Assembly (NCBI GenBank): GCA_003342895.1
Contig: PTFA01000273.1
Span: 1,187,846-1,251,845 of the forward strand
Origin: Casuarius casuarius
Lineage: Eukaryota; Chordata; Aves; Casuariiformes; Casuariidae
DNA length: 64,000 nucleotides
Direction of reading: 5' to 3'
Below the pieces are notes generated by a model that was not told the origin of the DNA, made no database searches, and was given only the letters and a program-made list of their open reading frames with translations. Position 1 is the stretch's first letter, and every line of letters begins with the position of its first letter. The position numbers and the translations under genes were made by a program. Positions 36,896 to 48,130 of this stretch are shown here, piece by piece.

Positions 36896-37372
36896 TAAGT
36901 CCAAGCAATATTACTATTGTCAGCTAAACTAGGTGCTCTACATTCTGATGAAGCACCACTTTTCAGAAATTATTTTTTGTTGTTTATTTTTTGAAGGAAA
37001 GGGAGGAGTGGGGTCTCCATGTTTCATTCATATTACACTATATCAGATCCTCTATATTGTATTATTATTCAAAGAACACAACTCTACTGAAACAAAGTCA
37101 GGTATAATCTTTGCTTCTACTGGAAATAAGACCAGAATAAAAACTAGGTGCCAGTTTCCATAGGAGATCACTGCTAATGCTAATCATATGTACATTGTTT
37201 AATTATAACAGTGTATTGAAAAATGGGGATTATAAACTCTGTATCTCTGGTGTAGAGTTAGGCTGAGTAGTTTTGTAAATTACTTATTCATTGATTCTCT
37301 ACTTTTGTTCTCTAAAAGTCCAGTCTCCTAAAAATTGGCTTTATGCCTGCATGACTGAACGTAATGTATCAT
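36896..37372. other. A+T-rich single-copy DNA, nothing recognised
   Basis: No gene, repeat or RNA was recognised in this stretch. Confidence 0.5.
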
Positions 37373-37435
37373 ATTAACATTAGCATGTTAATACAATGAA
37401 AACTAATTAGAAATACAGCAAATACATGCTAATCC
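37373..37435. promoter_or_regulatory. Homeodomain/POU-type motif cluster
   Basis: ATTAACAT-TAGC-ATGTTAAT (37373-37392) is a perfect inverted repeat with a four-base centre. It is followed by CTAATTAG (palindromic homeodomain core) and ATGCTAAT (POU octamer-like). Four to five sites in about 60 bases is denser than the surrounding A+T-rich DNA, but such motifs are cheap in A+T-rich sequence. Confidence 0.2.
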
Positions 37436-38670
37436 AGATAGCAGCTTCCCATTAATAGGGCAAGATACTTCTGCTGTTTGTTGTCCTGCCTCCATTTCAA
37501 CTGACAATTTTTAATAAGTGTACTACACTCAAAACTCCCTTCAGAAATTTATTCTAGTCTAGGTGGAAGCACTGTGATTTATTGCACCTCTCCCTGACCA
37601 GAGGAGGAATGAAAGCAGGAGCAATGCATCAAAGGGTCTCCGTCTACTCATTCTCAGGGTAAGTCATGATTGCTTCACAAATGTGATGAAAATTTCTATC
37701 TAAACTCTATTGTTACAGCCACATTTCTGTAGTTACACTGCAGTGCTCTAGGTCTGCAAAAGAAAAGATTGTGAGGTCAGAAAAGACCATTTTATTAAGG
37801 GAAAGGGATTTTCATTACAGAGCCACTTAGTGTTGAACATCCACGAGTTTCTATTATCCCTTTCCTATTGACACTATGTGAAGAAGCATGAAGGGCCAAA
37901 GCTGTGTTAAAATGTTCCAGGAATTTAATTGTAATAGAGGCATCGTGTTAGAAGTTTTAAGTGTTTGGCGGACACCAAGGCACCTGGACTGCTGAGAACC
38001 ACGGCAAAAAGGCAGGATGCAGCCAAGGAGAAAGGAGGCTAGCCCTTATCTCTGGCCTTATTACCACTGGCATCCAAGAACGCTACAGCATACATGTGGA
38101 AAAAGCTGGGAAAATCTGGTAGGTGAGTTTTCGGGCTAGTCATTTAGCTCCCATCTGAATTTCAAAATACTCTGCAATAGCAACATTAAGTTCCGGGGAA
38201 GGGCTTCCAGATAAATGAGTGCTAATTGGAGTGCCCTTCTAGTAGATATTCTACACAGTTATCCATGGGGTTGCCAAGGGACAATATAAAAGGCAGCTGT
38301 TGTCTGAAACCATCTGCAAAAATGCCCGTCCTACCCTATCCATATGCTGCTCTTACAGAAGAGTTATAGATTTACAGAGAATAAAACAGTGAAAACCTGC
38401 AATGGAAGTCTCTCCTTTCTGAATCCTGCCTGAAGTGGTTACCCCCTGCTCATGTAAGTGGAGGGGACAATCTGGGTATAAGTGTCTTGATTTGCTATTA
38501 CTGAACTACTAAAAGGGAAAGGCAAGCTGAGCAGGAGGTGGAGCTGTTCTGAAGGCTTTCATCTAGTTTCCAGGGAAACCCATTTTTCAGTTATTTGCAC
38601 GTTCAGCACATCTGGTTCATTTGGACTCTGGCTTTTTGAGAGTGATGAATGTGTCATGGGAAAAATGAAT
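37436..38670. other. Single-copy DNA with TATA-like and exon-like signals
   Basis: Two signals of possible interest lie here: a 57-nt plus-strand segment at 37602-37658 bounded by strong splice consensus, and TATAAAAGG at 38285-38293 followed by a CAGCTG E-box. No gene is recognised around either. Confidence 0.45.
38285..38293 (+). promoter_or_regulatory. Consensus TATA-like motif
   Basis: TATAAAAGG followed by CAGCTG, in a moderately G+C-rich neighbourhood. A start near 38315 would be predicted. No downstream gene is recognised, so function is unproven. Confidence 0.15.
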
Positions 38671-38674
38671 GGAA

Positions 38675-38765
38675 AAATAATTTAAAGAATTAATGGGTTG
38701 GAAGGAACATAAAAATCTTAAAAAAAATGCAGCTATGTTTTTGCCTATCTTCCACCTCCTCTTTC
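38675..38765 (-). mobile_element. Possible short CR1 3'-end fragment, antisense
   Basis: ATTAATGGGTTGGAAGGAAC followed by ATAAAAATCTT resembles the reversed CR1 3' end (GGGTTGGAAGGGACCTTAAAGATC). The match is short and the continuation is poor, so a chance similarity remains possible. Confidence 0.4.
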
Positions 38766-39237
38766 TCACTCCTTTTTTAAATACAAACTTTTGGATAAAA
38801 TATGCTCTGTGCTTTGCAGGGCCTTAGGACAGTCATGGAAGTCCAACTCTCTTAATGAAATTAAGCATAATAGATTTAGAAAATGTATATATCTATATAT
38901 TAATATTACTAACATAAATAATGATGGTTGACTGAACTGGCTACTGCAAGAGAAAATGCAGGCTGAAGAGAAATGCAAATGTTAACAATATGAGGATATA
39001 GTTTTTATATATATTGGCAGAAAACATCCTATTACTCTTGAAATAGAATCCATTTTATTTTCAAGAGAACAGCTCTACTAAAAGATTGCTGTGGATCTAG
39101 ATATAAATGACAGAAGAAAACAGGATCATTACCTAGTCAGTTGGTCTAATATAAGGCCTGTACAGCTAAGGAAGGTTTGTATTACATGAATTTTAGAAGC
39201 TTTTTTTACTATAAATACTGACTGACTTCACTTGACT
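38766..39237. other. A+T-rich single-copy DNA, nothing recognised
   Basis: Short A/T-rich tracts only; no gene or repeat family recognised. Confidence 0.5.
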
Positions 39238-39320
39238 ACAGCGCTGACCCAAATCCCATTGAAGTCAATGGGGATTTTCTATTCTACTACAACAGCCTTT
39301 GGCTCAGATCCTTAATGACC
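39238..39320 (+). repeat. Sauropsid palindromic repeat, nearly complete
   Basis: GCTGACCCAAATCCCATTGA leads into a perfect palindrome CCCATTGA-AG-TCAATGGG (39255-39272), then a TTTCTATT spacer and a closing GCCTTTGGCTCAGATCC arm. From memory this matches an ancient sauropsid repeat in which CTGACCCAAAGCCCATTGA and its complement flank a short centre. Both outer arms are present though the right inner arm has decayed. Probably a fossil non-autonomous DNA transposon. Confidence 0.6.
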
Positions 39321-40298
39321 TTGTTTTGCAGCGCAGTATGGAGTGCTTTATGCAGTTCTATTGCTGTGTGTGCTGAGCGCTGCATAAGGCAGGAGATACA
39401 AAAGAGATGGAGTTTGAGACTGTTATTTTCTATTAGGGAAACTGATAAACTAGCATCTGACAAAGAAGGGCTCCTAAAGCCTGCTGTTATTTGATAAAAA
39501 GAAAACCTTCATAAAAGGCCTACAGCTATGCAGACACCACAAAGGTTTCGGTAATTCATTTATTTAGAACATTTTCAAGGATGCTGATCCCTCAAGCCCA
39601 TTTTTGGTCTCTATTTGTGAAAATCTTGGCATGCATGCAGGTGACAGACTCCTTCCAGACTCTATTTCTGTAGCACAGTGTCGACAACACAGATCTGAAG
39701 TGTACAACTAGGATGTCATTATACCTAGAAATACTCTACATACCTAGAAATCTGAAGTCCTTATCATTAAGATTCCAGTTATTATCTGTTATTTTTGAGA
39801 ATTCAGAACTTTGCTAGACATGGTAGAGAGTATAGGAAAGACAACATTTCTATCCTAAAACATCCAAGATCTCTAGCAGATTTGTTAGTCTCAGAGATGC
39901 AAGCTAGTGATGGATGTATGCCAAACCTGCACCAAACTATGCTGATGTGTCCATGTTTGCAATTATTATTACTTTTTCTCCAGTGGGATCAATCATCTTT
40001 TAAACAATGATCACGCCAAAATGAGAGATCTGAAAAAATGTCATGTGTGCTCATGCCCTGTTCATAGTATTTTCATTATAATCAAAGATATTAAATACCA
40101 CCTAGGGTCACAGCAGTACACGTTAATGATGTTGGTTGAAGGTATGTAATGAAACAGAAATAAAGTCTGTGACTTTTTTTTTTTTACTTTATGTACTTCT
40201 AAATTATCTTTTTCTTTCCCTTGTGATTCTTTCTAATTGAATTTCTTTTTATATATCTGCTGTCATTCCTTGTCACACCTTCTTTTCAACAATTTTTA

Positions 40299-40342
40299 GT
40301 TTGGTCATATAATGATATATATATATCATTTTGTTTGGTCAT
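40299..40342. repeat. A/T palindrome flanked by 10-bp direct repeats
   Basis: GTTTGGTCAT occurs at 40299-40308 and again at 40333-40342. Between them AATGATATATATATATCATT (40311-40330) is a perfect 20-bp palindrome. The arrangement resembles a tiny insertion with target duplication, or slippage around a TA microsatellite. Confidence 0.7.
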
Positions 40343-40823
40343 TTTTTCTTGACTTACAGGGTCATGATGACTGTGAGCTATGTCAGAAAATGCTATAAAA
40401 GAAGCTCAGAAGGGATTATACGACAGAGTGTTTTACCCCAAATTCTAAAATGTTTACAAATGAGTAAAAAATCTTTTAAGAATAGGACTTCTTCAGGAAA
40501 TGAAACCATGTCTTAAAATGTCAAAATCTGAATGCTCACTTAGTACTCCTTCCTAAAATAGGAAGCTCAATATTTGGTTGTTTAAAAGGTTTCTTATTCC
40601 TTATGCTTCACCTTTTTTCTACCAAGCAGTATAACTATCAATCAATGTATATTGTTCTGTTAATAATACTATGCTAATTACTCCAGAGTCTTATATTAAT
40701 ACTTCATTGATCTCACCTAAACATTAGTCAGAATCTTTCTTTTGGCTTAAATGAAAGTTGCTCTGGATTCTTCCAATTGTCTGATTTTATTTACATTTTA
40801 TGTAGCTCAGAGGTTTTTTTTCG

Positions 40824-40851
40824 TGTTTGTTTGTTTGTTTGTTGGTTGGTT
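40824..40851 (+). repeat. GTTT simple repeat
   Basis: About five GTTT units followed by two GGTT units. Confidence 0.8.
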
Positions 40852-41194
40852 CATCAGGACCTATGCTCCTGAAATAAAAATGTGATGCTAGGATTATACT
40901 CTGAAAATATGAACAGGATAAGGATAATGCCTTTCAAATAATGCTTAAACTCATAGCAAAAAGCTATTAAATATATAAGAGAAGAAAGCCAGCTACAGAA
41001 CCAGTGGAACTACTTGATGAAAAACATGTGGGAGGGGTACCTGAGAATGATAATTAAAGAAGCCCAGTGAACTGTTTGCACCCATCTTTGGAAAGATTCC
41101 CATATTCTCTGCATTCTTTGTTATATATATTTCACCTGCATCAATAAGTATAAAGTACCTATAGCTATAGAGAGAGACCAGACCAAAGAGACAA

Positions 41195-42745
41195 TTTACA
41201 TACCAGTGCCAGGTGACATTCATCTGAGGGTCCAGAAGGAATTCCAATGTGAAATTGGTGAACCCCTGGCCAAGATGTGTAACCTACCACTGCAAACAGC
41301 CATGGTGTCAGAGCACTGCTGGATTCTCAAAGCCACTCACATCTGTGAACGAGCTCTGGAAGGAACCCTGGGACCTACAGACAAACCAGGTCTGACTTCA
41401 CCCCTTGAAAAGTCTCTAAGAAAGAACAAGATCACTGAGCGTGTGGGTGAACATAGTCTGTTGGGAAGGAACCAGCACAGCTTCTTTAAGGGAAAGGCTG
41501 CTGCACTGACTTGCTGGAGCTCTGCGAAGCTGTTAACCAGCACGTGCGTAACAGCAATCCAGTTGCTGTAACACGTGTGGATTTTAAAAGTTTGGACAAG
41601 AGGCCAAGTCAAATGTTATTAAAGAATCTAAATTGCTTCAGGATTGGAGGGAAGGTCCCTTTTACAAATCAAAAGCAGATGAAGGATAAGATGTAAAAGG
41701 GAAGGTGGAGATGTTCAGGGGTGGAGAAATAACAGATATGGCATTCCCCACATCTTAGTACCAGGACCAGTTTTGTTCAATGTCTTTGAAAGACCTGCAG
41801 GAACTCTCTCCAAGTTTGTGGATGGTGCCAAGCTCTCTTGTGTAGTCAAATGTCATACATCTGGAGAAAAAGTCTTCAAACACCTAGCAAAATTGAGTGA
41901 ATGAGCCAAAAGGTGATAGATGAACTTCAGTGTAGATATGTATGAGGTTTCTATGGGAAAAAATAATCAAAACTGTGCTTACAAGATGCTGAACTCAGAC
42001 TGGCAGTTGCAATTCAGGAAGGATATCCAGGAGCTGTCATTGACAGCTCTCTGAAATAATTATTTCCATAAGCAATTGTAGCAAGAACAGGTTAGAGGGT
42101 GTCATTTTCATGCTATAAAAAATCCTGGTATGCTTGCATTGTGAATGCTTTGTGCACCTTTGTTCTCCACATCACGGTTCTTCACCATCTCCATGGTGGC
42201 ATTAGAAAAGGTACCGAGAATTAAAATGAGAGAGGGAACAGAGCTTAGTCAGATGAGACTAAAAAGGCTGCAATTCTTTCATTGTGGAGGAGAATGCAGA
42301 GGCTGGATATGAAGGTGACACATAAGGTAAATACAGACCTGTTATTTTCCAAACATTACAGATAGTGGGGAGTCACCGAAAGAAATGGAGATCATTTGAA
42401 AGCAGATGATTTGCTTTTTTTATGACAGGCTATGAACTTCAGGAATTTGTTGCCGCTGAAGGTTATTGAGGCAAATAGCATCAGCAGGTTCACAAAGGGA
42501 TGAGACTAATTCACAACAAATCTGTATATGAATCCTAAAGAGAATAGGCAGGGACACATCTTCCAACATCTTTAATCATGAAATTGTAAATGCTGGGGAA
42601 GTATGAGAGGAATGGGTGGAAGAGAGTGACCAGGGTAATGTGCTCTCCTTAAATAGCATCTCCTATTATCACTACCAGGGAAAAAGTACTAGACAGACTA
42701 TAGTTCTGGCTGAGTAGAACATTTCTGATGTTCTTACGCAGACTA
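41195..42745 (+). mobile_element. Ancient CR1 LINE, reverse-transcriptase half
   Basis: This is the 3' half of an old CR1. It encodes DIHLRVQKEFQCEIGEPLAK, then ERVGEHSLLGRNQHSFFKGK and LLKNLNCFRIGGKVPF, in order, matching the CR1 reverse transcriptase. Next come a PGPVLFNVF block (about 41764-41790) and the catalytic region, where FADD has decayed to FVDGAKL (41814-41834). The ORF2 C-terminus reads LRNLLPLKVIEANSISRFTKG (about 42438-42500). The 3' end closes near 42740 with a CTGATGTTCTTACGCAG-like tail, recalling the TTCTTATGTTCTTA ending of old sauropsid CR1 lineages. Many stops and frameshifts make it inactive. It appears older than the element at 23-24 kb. The 5' half is missing, as is usual for truncated LINE copies. 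Confidence 0.88.
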
Positions 42746-45678
42746 AGAATTAATAACTGACGGGGATATAAAGCAGGTCAAATAATAGATTATTTTTGGT
42801 GTAAGAGAGAAATCATGCCAAAAAGAAGAGAAAAATGTGAGAAGACATGGGACAAGAAGGAAAGAAGGAGTCAGCACTGTTTCTAACACCTAATTTAATT
42901 GTTATCTTTGGAAAATAGAAAGAATGATCAACCTGATATATTTTAGTATACAGTATTATTTTATTTCCTATGGGCATCATTAAAGCTTTCTTTAACATTT
43001 TTTTTCTTTAAACTTTCATCAATAATAGAGCAAAAATAAAAATAAAACCAAAGTAAAAAATGCTTTGACAATTATTAGTTTTCTTTTATTCATTTTCTTA
43101 ATCCAACAGTGTTTTCCAAATTTACCAGAACTCACAGATTTCTAAAATCTCTTGAAACCTGATTTTCCATTGAACTTAATTTTAAAAATCTGTTTCACTT
43201 GTACAGTTCTTTAATCATTTCCTGTGAAAAACTTTAGAGCACTTTTAATATGAGGAAGAACTTTTGTTGGGGCACTCTCCTGGTAGCAAAGTTATACATT
43301 TTTCTGACTAACCTAGTATACTTTCACAGAAATTCTCTAGAAGCAAAAGCTGTCTTAAAAAAAGAAAGAAAACTGGTTTGAGTAAAAATAGAATTAGTCT
43401 AGTAATTCATATCATGAAAGCTATAAAGAATGAATATAAAATAACAGAATGCAATACATTTCTAGAGAGCTGTAGCTTTACTCATCTTTTGGAATCATTA
43501 CATTTATATAGCGCTCTACATATGATATTGAATAAAACATTAGGCTCAAATGAGACATTGACAGAATGCAGTTTGATATTGAAATAGCTTAAAAAGAATG
43601 TGCAAAATTTCAGAATTTTTAAAAGGATGCGGATAAATTAGCAATGCAAACAGAAAACATAGGTCTTGTAATTTGGCTTATGCTTGTAAAGTTTAGGGAT
43701 TTTTTAATCCTTTTTATAAAGAAACGACTCTGAATTTCATTTCCCAAATAATAACAAATTTGAGCATATTCCCTAACACCGTAACCTAGGTAAAGTATCC
43801 TGAATGAGAAAGGAAGCTTTTTAGGAATAGAAAACTAAAGGTAAAGAATAAGCCCACAATTCCACAGATATATTAATGATAGCTAAACATAATTTTGTTT
43901 AAAGCAAAAATTTAAACAGTGTTCTTACACAACCAACTGGAATATGGAAGTGTGAAGAAAAGTTCTTTAATCAATGGTGGTTAATTAACTGTAATTTTGA
44001 TGACAGGAGTATATTTCAATAGGAATGAATCTAATATTGATACAAGATCAGATTATGGTTTGGAGACACTGCCTTTGGTAAAACAGAGAGAAAAATCTTC
44101 AAGACAAAAGCCATTAATCCAAGCTGAATCACTCTGAGCTGGGGAATAAATTAGGGTTAAATATCACACACTTTTTTGAGGATTTTGGATGTCAACCCTA
44201 CAACCCAGAGAAGTAGAAACCAGAAAGGTTTGGAATTCAGATATAGTCCACATGATTTCCATCTCAGAGTAGAAGGTTGCAGCACATGGATGTGGGCTGG
44301 TGGTGTACACTGTCACAACTGCTCACCTTTGAGTTTTTTACCCTTTCAAACAAAATTTGTGTTCTGAGATGGTCTATGCAACATGTAACAAAAACATCAG
44401 TTATACATAATATTTTTTTTTTGAAAAAGTGAACTAAATGAAAAATTACCTACACTGTACATTTAGGCAATGTTTTTCTAGGATAAAAAAAGAGATTTTT
44501 GCCTGATTCCAGCTCGCCTGATACTTCCTTATTTTCCCCCTCCATTTTATTTTTAGAGTAGCATATCCTCTGAGCCTGAAACACTAAGTCATCACATCTC
44601 ATACAGTTCTGATAAACTGAATATCAAAAGCACCTCATTTACATATAAAAACATGTGTAAATAAGCTCCGCAGTGAGAGAACGGAAAATCCTCTACTTCC
44701 AGGGCTGTGGAACTTTTCTTCTCTTCATAAGTTGCAAATTTTTACTTCCAAATGAAAGGGCTTGGGAGACAAGGAGAATGGAAAGATTTTGAAGGAGTAT
44801 TTTCTGCTCACTTGCAATACAGCTTTTTGAGTGCTTCCTATAACGTGGTGAATTTCACACTGCTCTTTGTGTCAGGGGCTGGTACTTCTCTCACTTAACT
44901 TTAGCCAGAGCATTCCGAAACAAACTGTTGTCTTGAGATGTTACTGCAATATCAAGGTTAAATAAATTATAAGAGTTGTAGGTATGCATTTATGGTGTAT
45001 AGATATATATTAGTTTGCACCCTTCTCTTTCCCTGTTGAGAGTAGAGTGCAGAAGTCAGATTTCTAATGCTCTGAATCTTGAAGTTTATGCCTCGATTTT
45101 CCCCTGGTGAAGACCATTCATGTACAGCTGGGTTATTCACACCAAGCATAAAGGAGAGAATTTTGGCCATTGCGTTTTTCCAATTTGTGTCTGCCGTAGA
45201 GAATTTTAAAAGCATTTCTCAATCCTTATTACTTTCTTCATTAGCTACTTTGCTTTTTCTTACTTGGAACTGGCTTGTGCTCCGTTGTGGAGCCTCCGTG
45301 CAAAGAAGGTAAAAACCTTCTGGGACATTTCCACTCAACTTTTAGATACATTGAGAAACCGTATATTGGCTATTTCACATAGAAAGGAGTGAGCAGGTCA
45401 GGATTCAGGACTCTTCTCCCTGTAGGCTGATTAAGATTCACAAATGACTGAAGGGAAGGGGAAAGGAAGGAAATTGGAATTCAGTTTTTCTTGAAGAAAC
45501 CTCCCTTAAGGCCAAGACTTTTGTTTTCTCTCCTACCTACAGCTTCTTCCAGAAGCAAATAGTCTAATTAAACCCCCTATCACTTGACCCAAAGCACTGC
45601 ACCAGCCTGTTTGTTCAAATACGTGACAGAAAAAAAAAAATAGCTGAATACCTCCATTACAAGATTGCATGTTCCTGT
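42746..45678. other. A+T-rich single-copy DNA, nothing recognised
   Basis: Frames up to 82 codons on both strands, none with a recognised domain. No transposon or RNA gene was identified. Confidence 0.5.
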
Positions 45679-45727
45679 ACAATTTTGACAATTTTGAAGA
45701 CAAATTTTGAAGACAAATTTGGACAAA
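45679..45727 (+). repeat. Short tandem repeat (GACAAATTTTGAA-like unit)
   Basis: ACAATTTTGA, AGACAAATTTTGA and AGACAAATTTGG follow one another, giving three to four degenerate units of about 10-13 bases. Confidence 0.75.
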
Positions 45728-48070
45728 TCTTAAAGAGATCTTATGGATGTTTTCAGAATATTTGTCTGATTTACAGCACTTTTATTTCTGATATCCATTG
45801 ATCTCAGAAATGTTGCAGAGGGCTGACAGAAGAATGCCCTCTCTCACATAGCCACTGAATGGCTGCTATACCATCACCATGCTATGAAGATGGGAATCCA
45901 TGCCGGTAGATCGCATCAACTGCAATAAGTAAATAAATATAGCCAGAATCAAAAAAAGTAAGCAAGAGCTTTGCTACATGCACAATGCCAACTGACAGCA
46001 GCAAACATTAGCACATTTCTATAAATTTGAGTCACTGGAACATTCCTCTTTACTTTTAAGTTTTCAAGTTAGAGATAGAATTATTTTTAATTGTGTGTGA
46101 TTTACAATTGGCAGCAGTTATTGTTGATTTATTTTCTGTCATTTCAAGCATACCTCTATTGTGAATCACCTCTTTATTAGCGATGCTTGCTGTTAAAAGC
46201 TAATCTAAAATCTCCACCGATTTCCCATATATACATAAGACTGCCTAGAATCAATTATGTTGTCAGCAGCGTGGAATTGGCAAGCAGTGTAGATGGGCAA
46301 AAGATCCACCCACAGACAAGTGCACAGAGAAAAAATATATAGAGGTGCAAGAGCATGGTATTTTTAACTAGTAGATGTCTGAAAGGAAAAAAAAACAATA
46401 AGCTCCCCACAGCATTTTCACTGCCATGTAGCATGGTACTTGTAAAATGTTGTCAGGAAGTTTTTGATATTAAAGAGCATGACTAGACACTAACAATCAA
46501 TTATTGTGTTAGATTTTAATGATAGAAATTCTTGTCTACTATTTTAAAGATACATATATTTCTTTTGCATATGTTAATTATACTATTTCCCTTTCTAATT
46601 TGGCTGGAAATTTTGGATGATAGCACAAGCCTTAGTAGACTTGGTAGGGAAAAATAAGTTCATATACATATTTTCGTGGTAAAAGTTACCTTGTAATATA
46701 AAATGTCTCCTCAAATTTTATGCTGGCAGTTACCAGAGATGGAAAAGATGGAATATAAACACCCAAACTGGCTATTTTTGTATAAGCATTTTCTTTTTGG
46801 CCAAAAGGCTCACTAAAACTGAAAGTGATAACAGGCAATAAGTCACTCTTCAAGTAATATTGCTCTTCCCTTCTTCAAGGACTGAATATTTATTGATGTA
46901 CTTTAAAGAGTCAGCCTATCATTCTGTTAATATTACTGGAAGAAAGACGAGTGTAGAGATGAGACGAAGGAAAGGCAAATGAGGGAGGAATAAGATAATT
47001 TAAAAAAAAAAATCTATAAAGGCTTAGGACTTCCAGCTAAACAAAATCCTCATAAACATTATGATTCCTGACAGCTGCAAGCACAAGATCTACAATGGCA
47101 GTAGCCAATACTATACAACACTGAACCATGTAATTTACATCTTAGTGAAATTAAACATAGTATAATGGCTTAGCTTCCAGGCAACAATACTATTAAATTT
47201 GCTGTAGCAGATTATGACATCATCTGAAACCGCAGGATACACTTTCAAGCCAGCTATTATGTTTGTAATATGTACTGCTGTTCTGGTTAGTTTTTCATTT
47301 AATTCATTGCAAGGATTATACTTTTCAATGGCTGCACATGCCATCCGGCAGCATGGCTCTAGAAGATCTGTGAGCCAGAGTAATGTCACTTAGGAAATAG
47401 AAGTGATATTTTTGTAGGTGAAAAGCACACAGAGGTCACTAAATGACTTGGTATCACTCAAACAATGCTTGTTATACTGGTAATATGCCCTCTCCTGGCT
47501 TTTCTTAGCCAAGATATCTTTTTTCATACACTAAGCATTTTGCTAACATATACTTCTCCCGTTGTTTTGCTTTTTATGCAGAGCCACATGAGATTGACAA
47601 GTGGAACTGGAATTAGTAGGCAGGAAGTAAGATATTAAAATGTGAAGTAAGAACACAACGATGATTGATAGCAAGGTAAAAAAAAAAGACTATGCACCAA
47701 GAATCTGTTGAAGACTCTAGTAAAACAAAGTAAATGGAAGTAAAAGCAAGGGATTTTCTTCGTGACACCAGCTCCACTGACTACCAAGGAGGGTTTTCTG
47801 TGGCCAGGAACCACGAGTGATTGCCTCCACTGCTCACAGGTCTGGGCTCTGCCTCTGATGATTTGCCACAACATGGAGAGTTTCAAGACAGATGGGTCAA
47901 ACTGCTATAAACCCAGTACTCCTGAAGTGACGAGGATAGTGGTTCAGCCTATGTCTGTGTAAACATTATATACAAGCTTAATTGTACTCATTCGAGCAGT
48001 CAGCGAACCTACTTAGGGAGTAATGTTATGTGTGTAGAAATCTGAGACACTTCCTCATCTCCAGTGTGTT
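45728..48070. other. Single-copy DNA, no gene recognised
   Basis: No open frame above chance length. The 47740-47960 patch is slightly richer in G+C with overlapping frames on both strands and no recognised product. Confidence 0.5.
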
Positions 48071-48130
48071 AAGGGTAATTTTCAGAAATGCCTAAAATCA
48101 TCAAAGTGTCTAATTCTCAGTGAATTTGGC
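48071..48130 (+). repeat. Possible decayed sauropsid repeat (AATTTTCA type)
   Basis: GGTAATTTTCAGAAATGCCT, AAGTGTCTAATTCTCAGTGA resembles an ancient repeat built of AATTTTCAAAAGTGCCTAA blocks. Several mismatches make this tentative. Confidence 0.3.

Larger units (their letters stand above)
39321..41194. other. A+T-rich single-copy DNA with simple repeats
   Basis: No gene recognised. A TTTG-type simple repeat lies at 40824-40851 and an A/T palindrome bounded by 10-bp direct repeats at 40299-40342. Confidence 0.5.

Noticed and set aside
41206..41696. Plus frames of 121 and 61 codons
   Set aside because: They are frame-shifted parts of CR1 reverse transcriptase, not a host gene.
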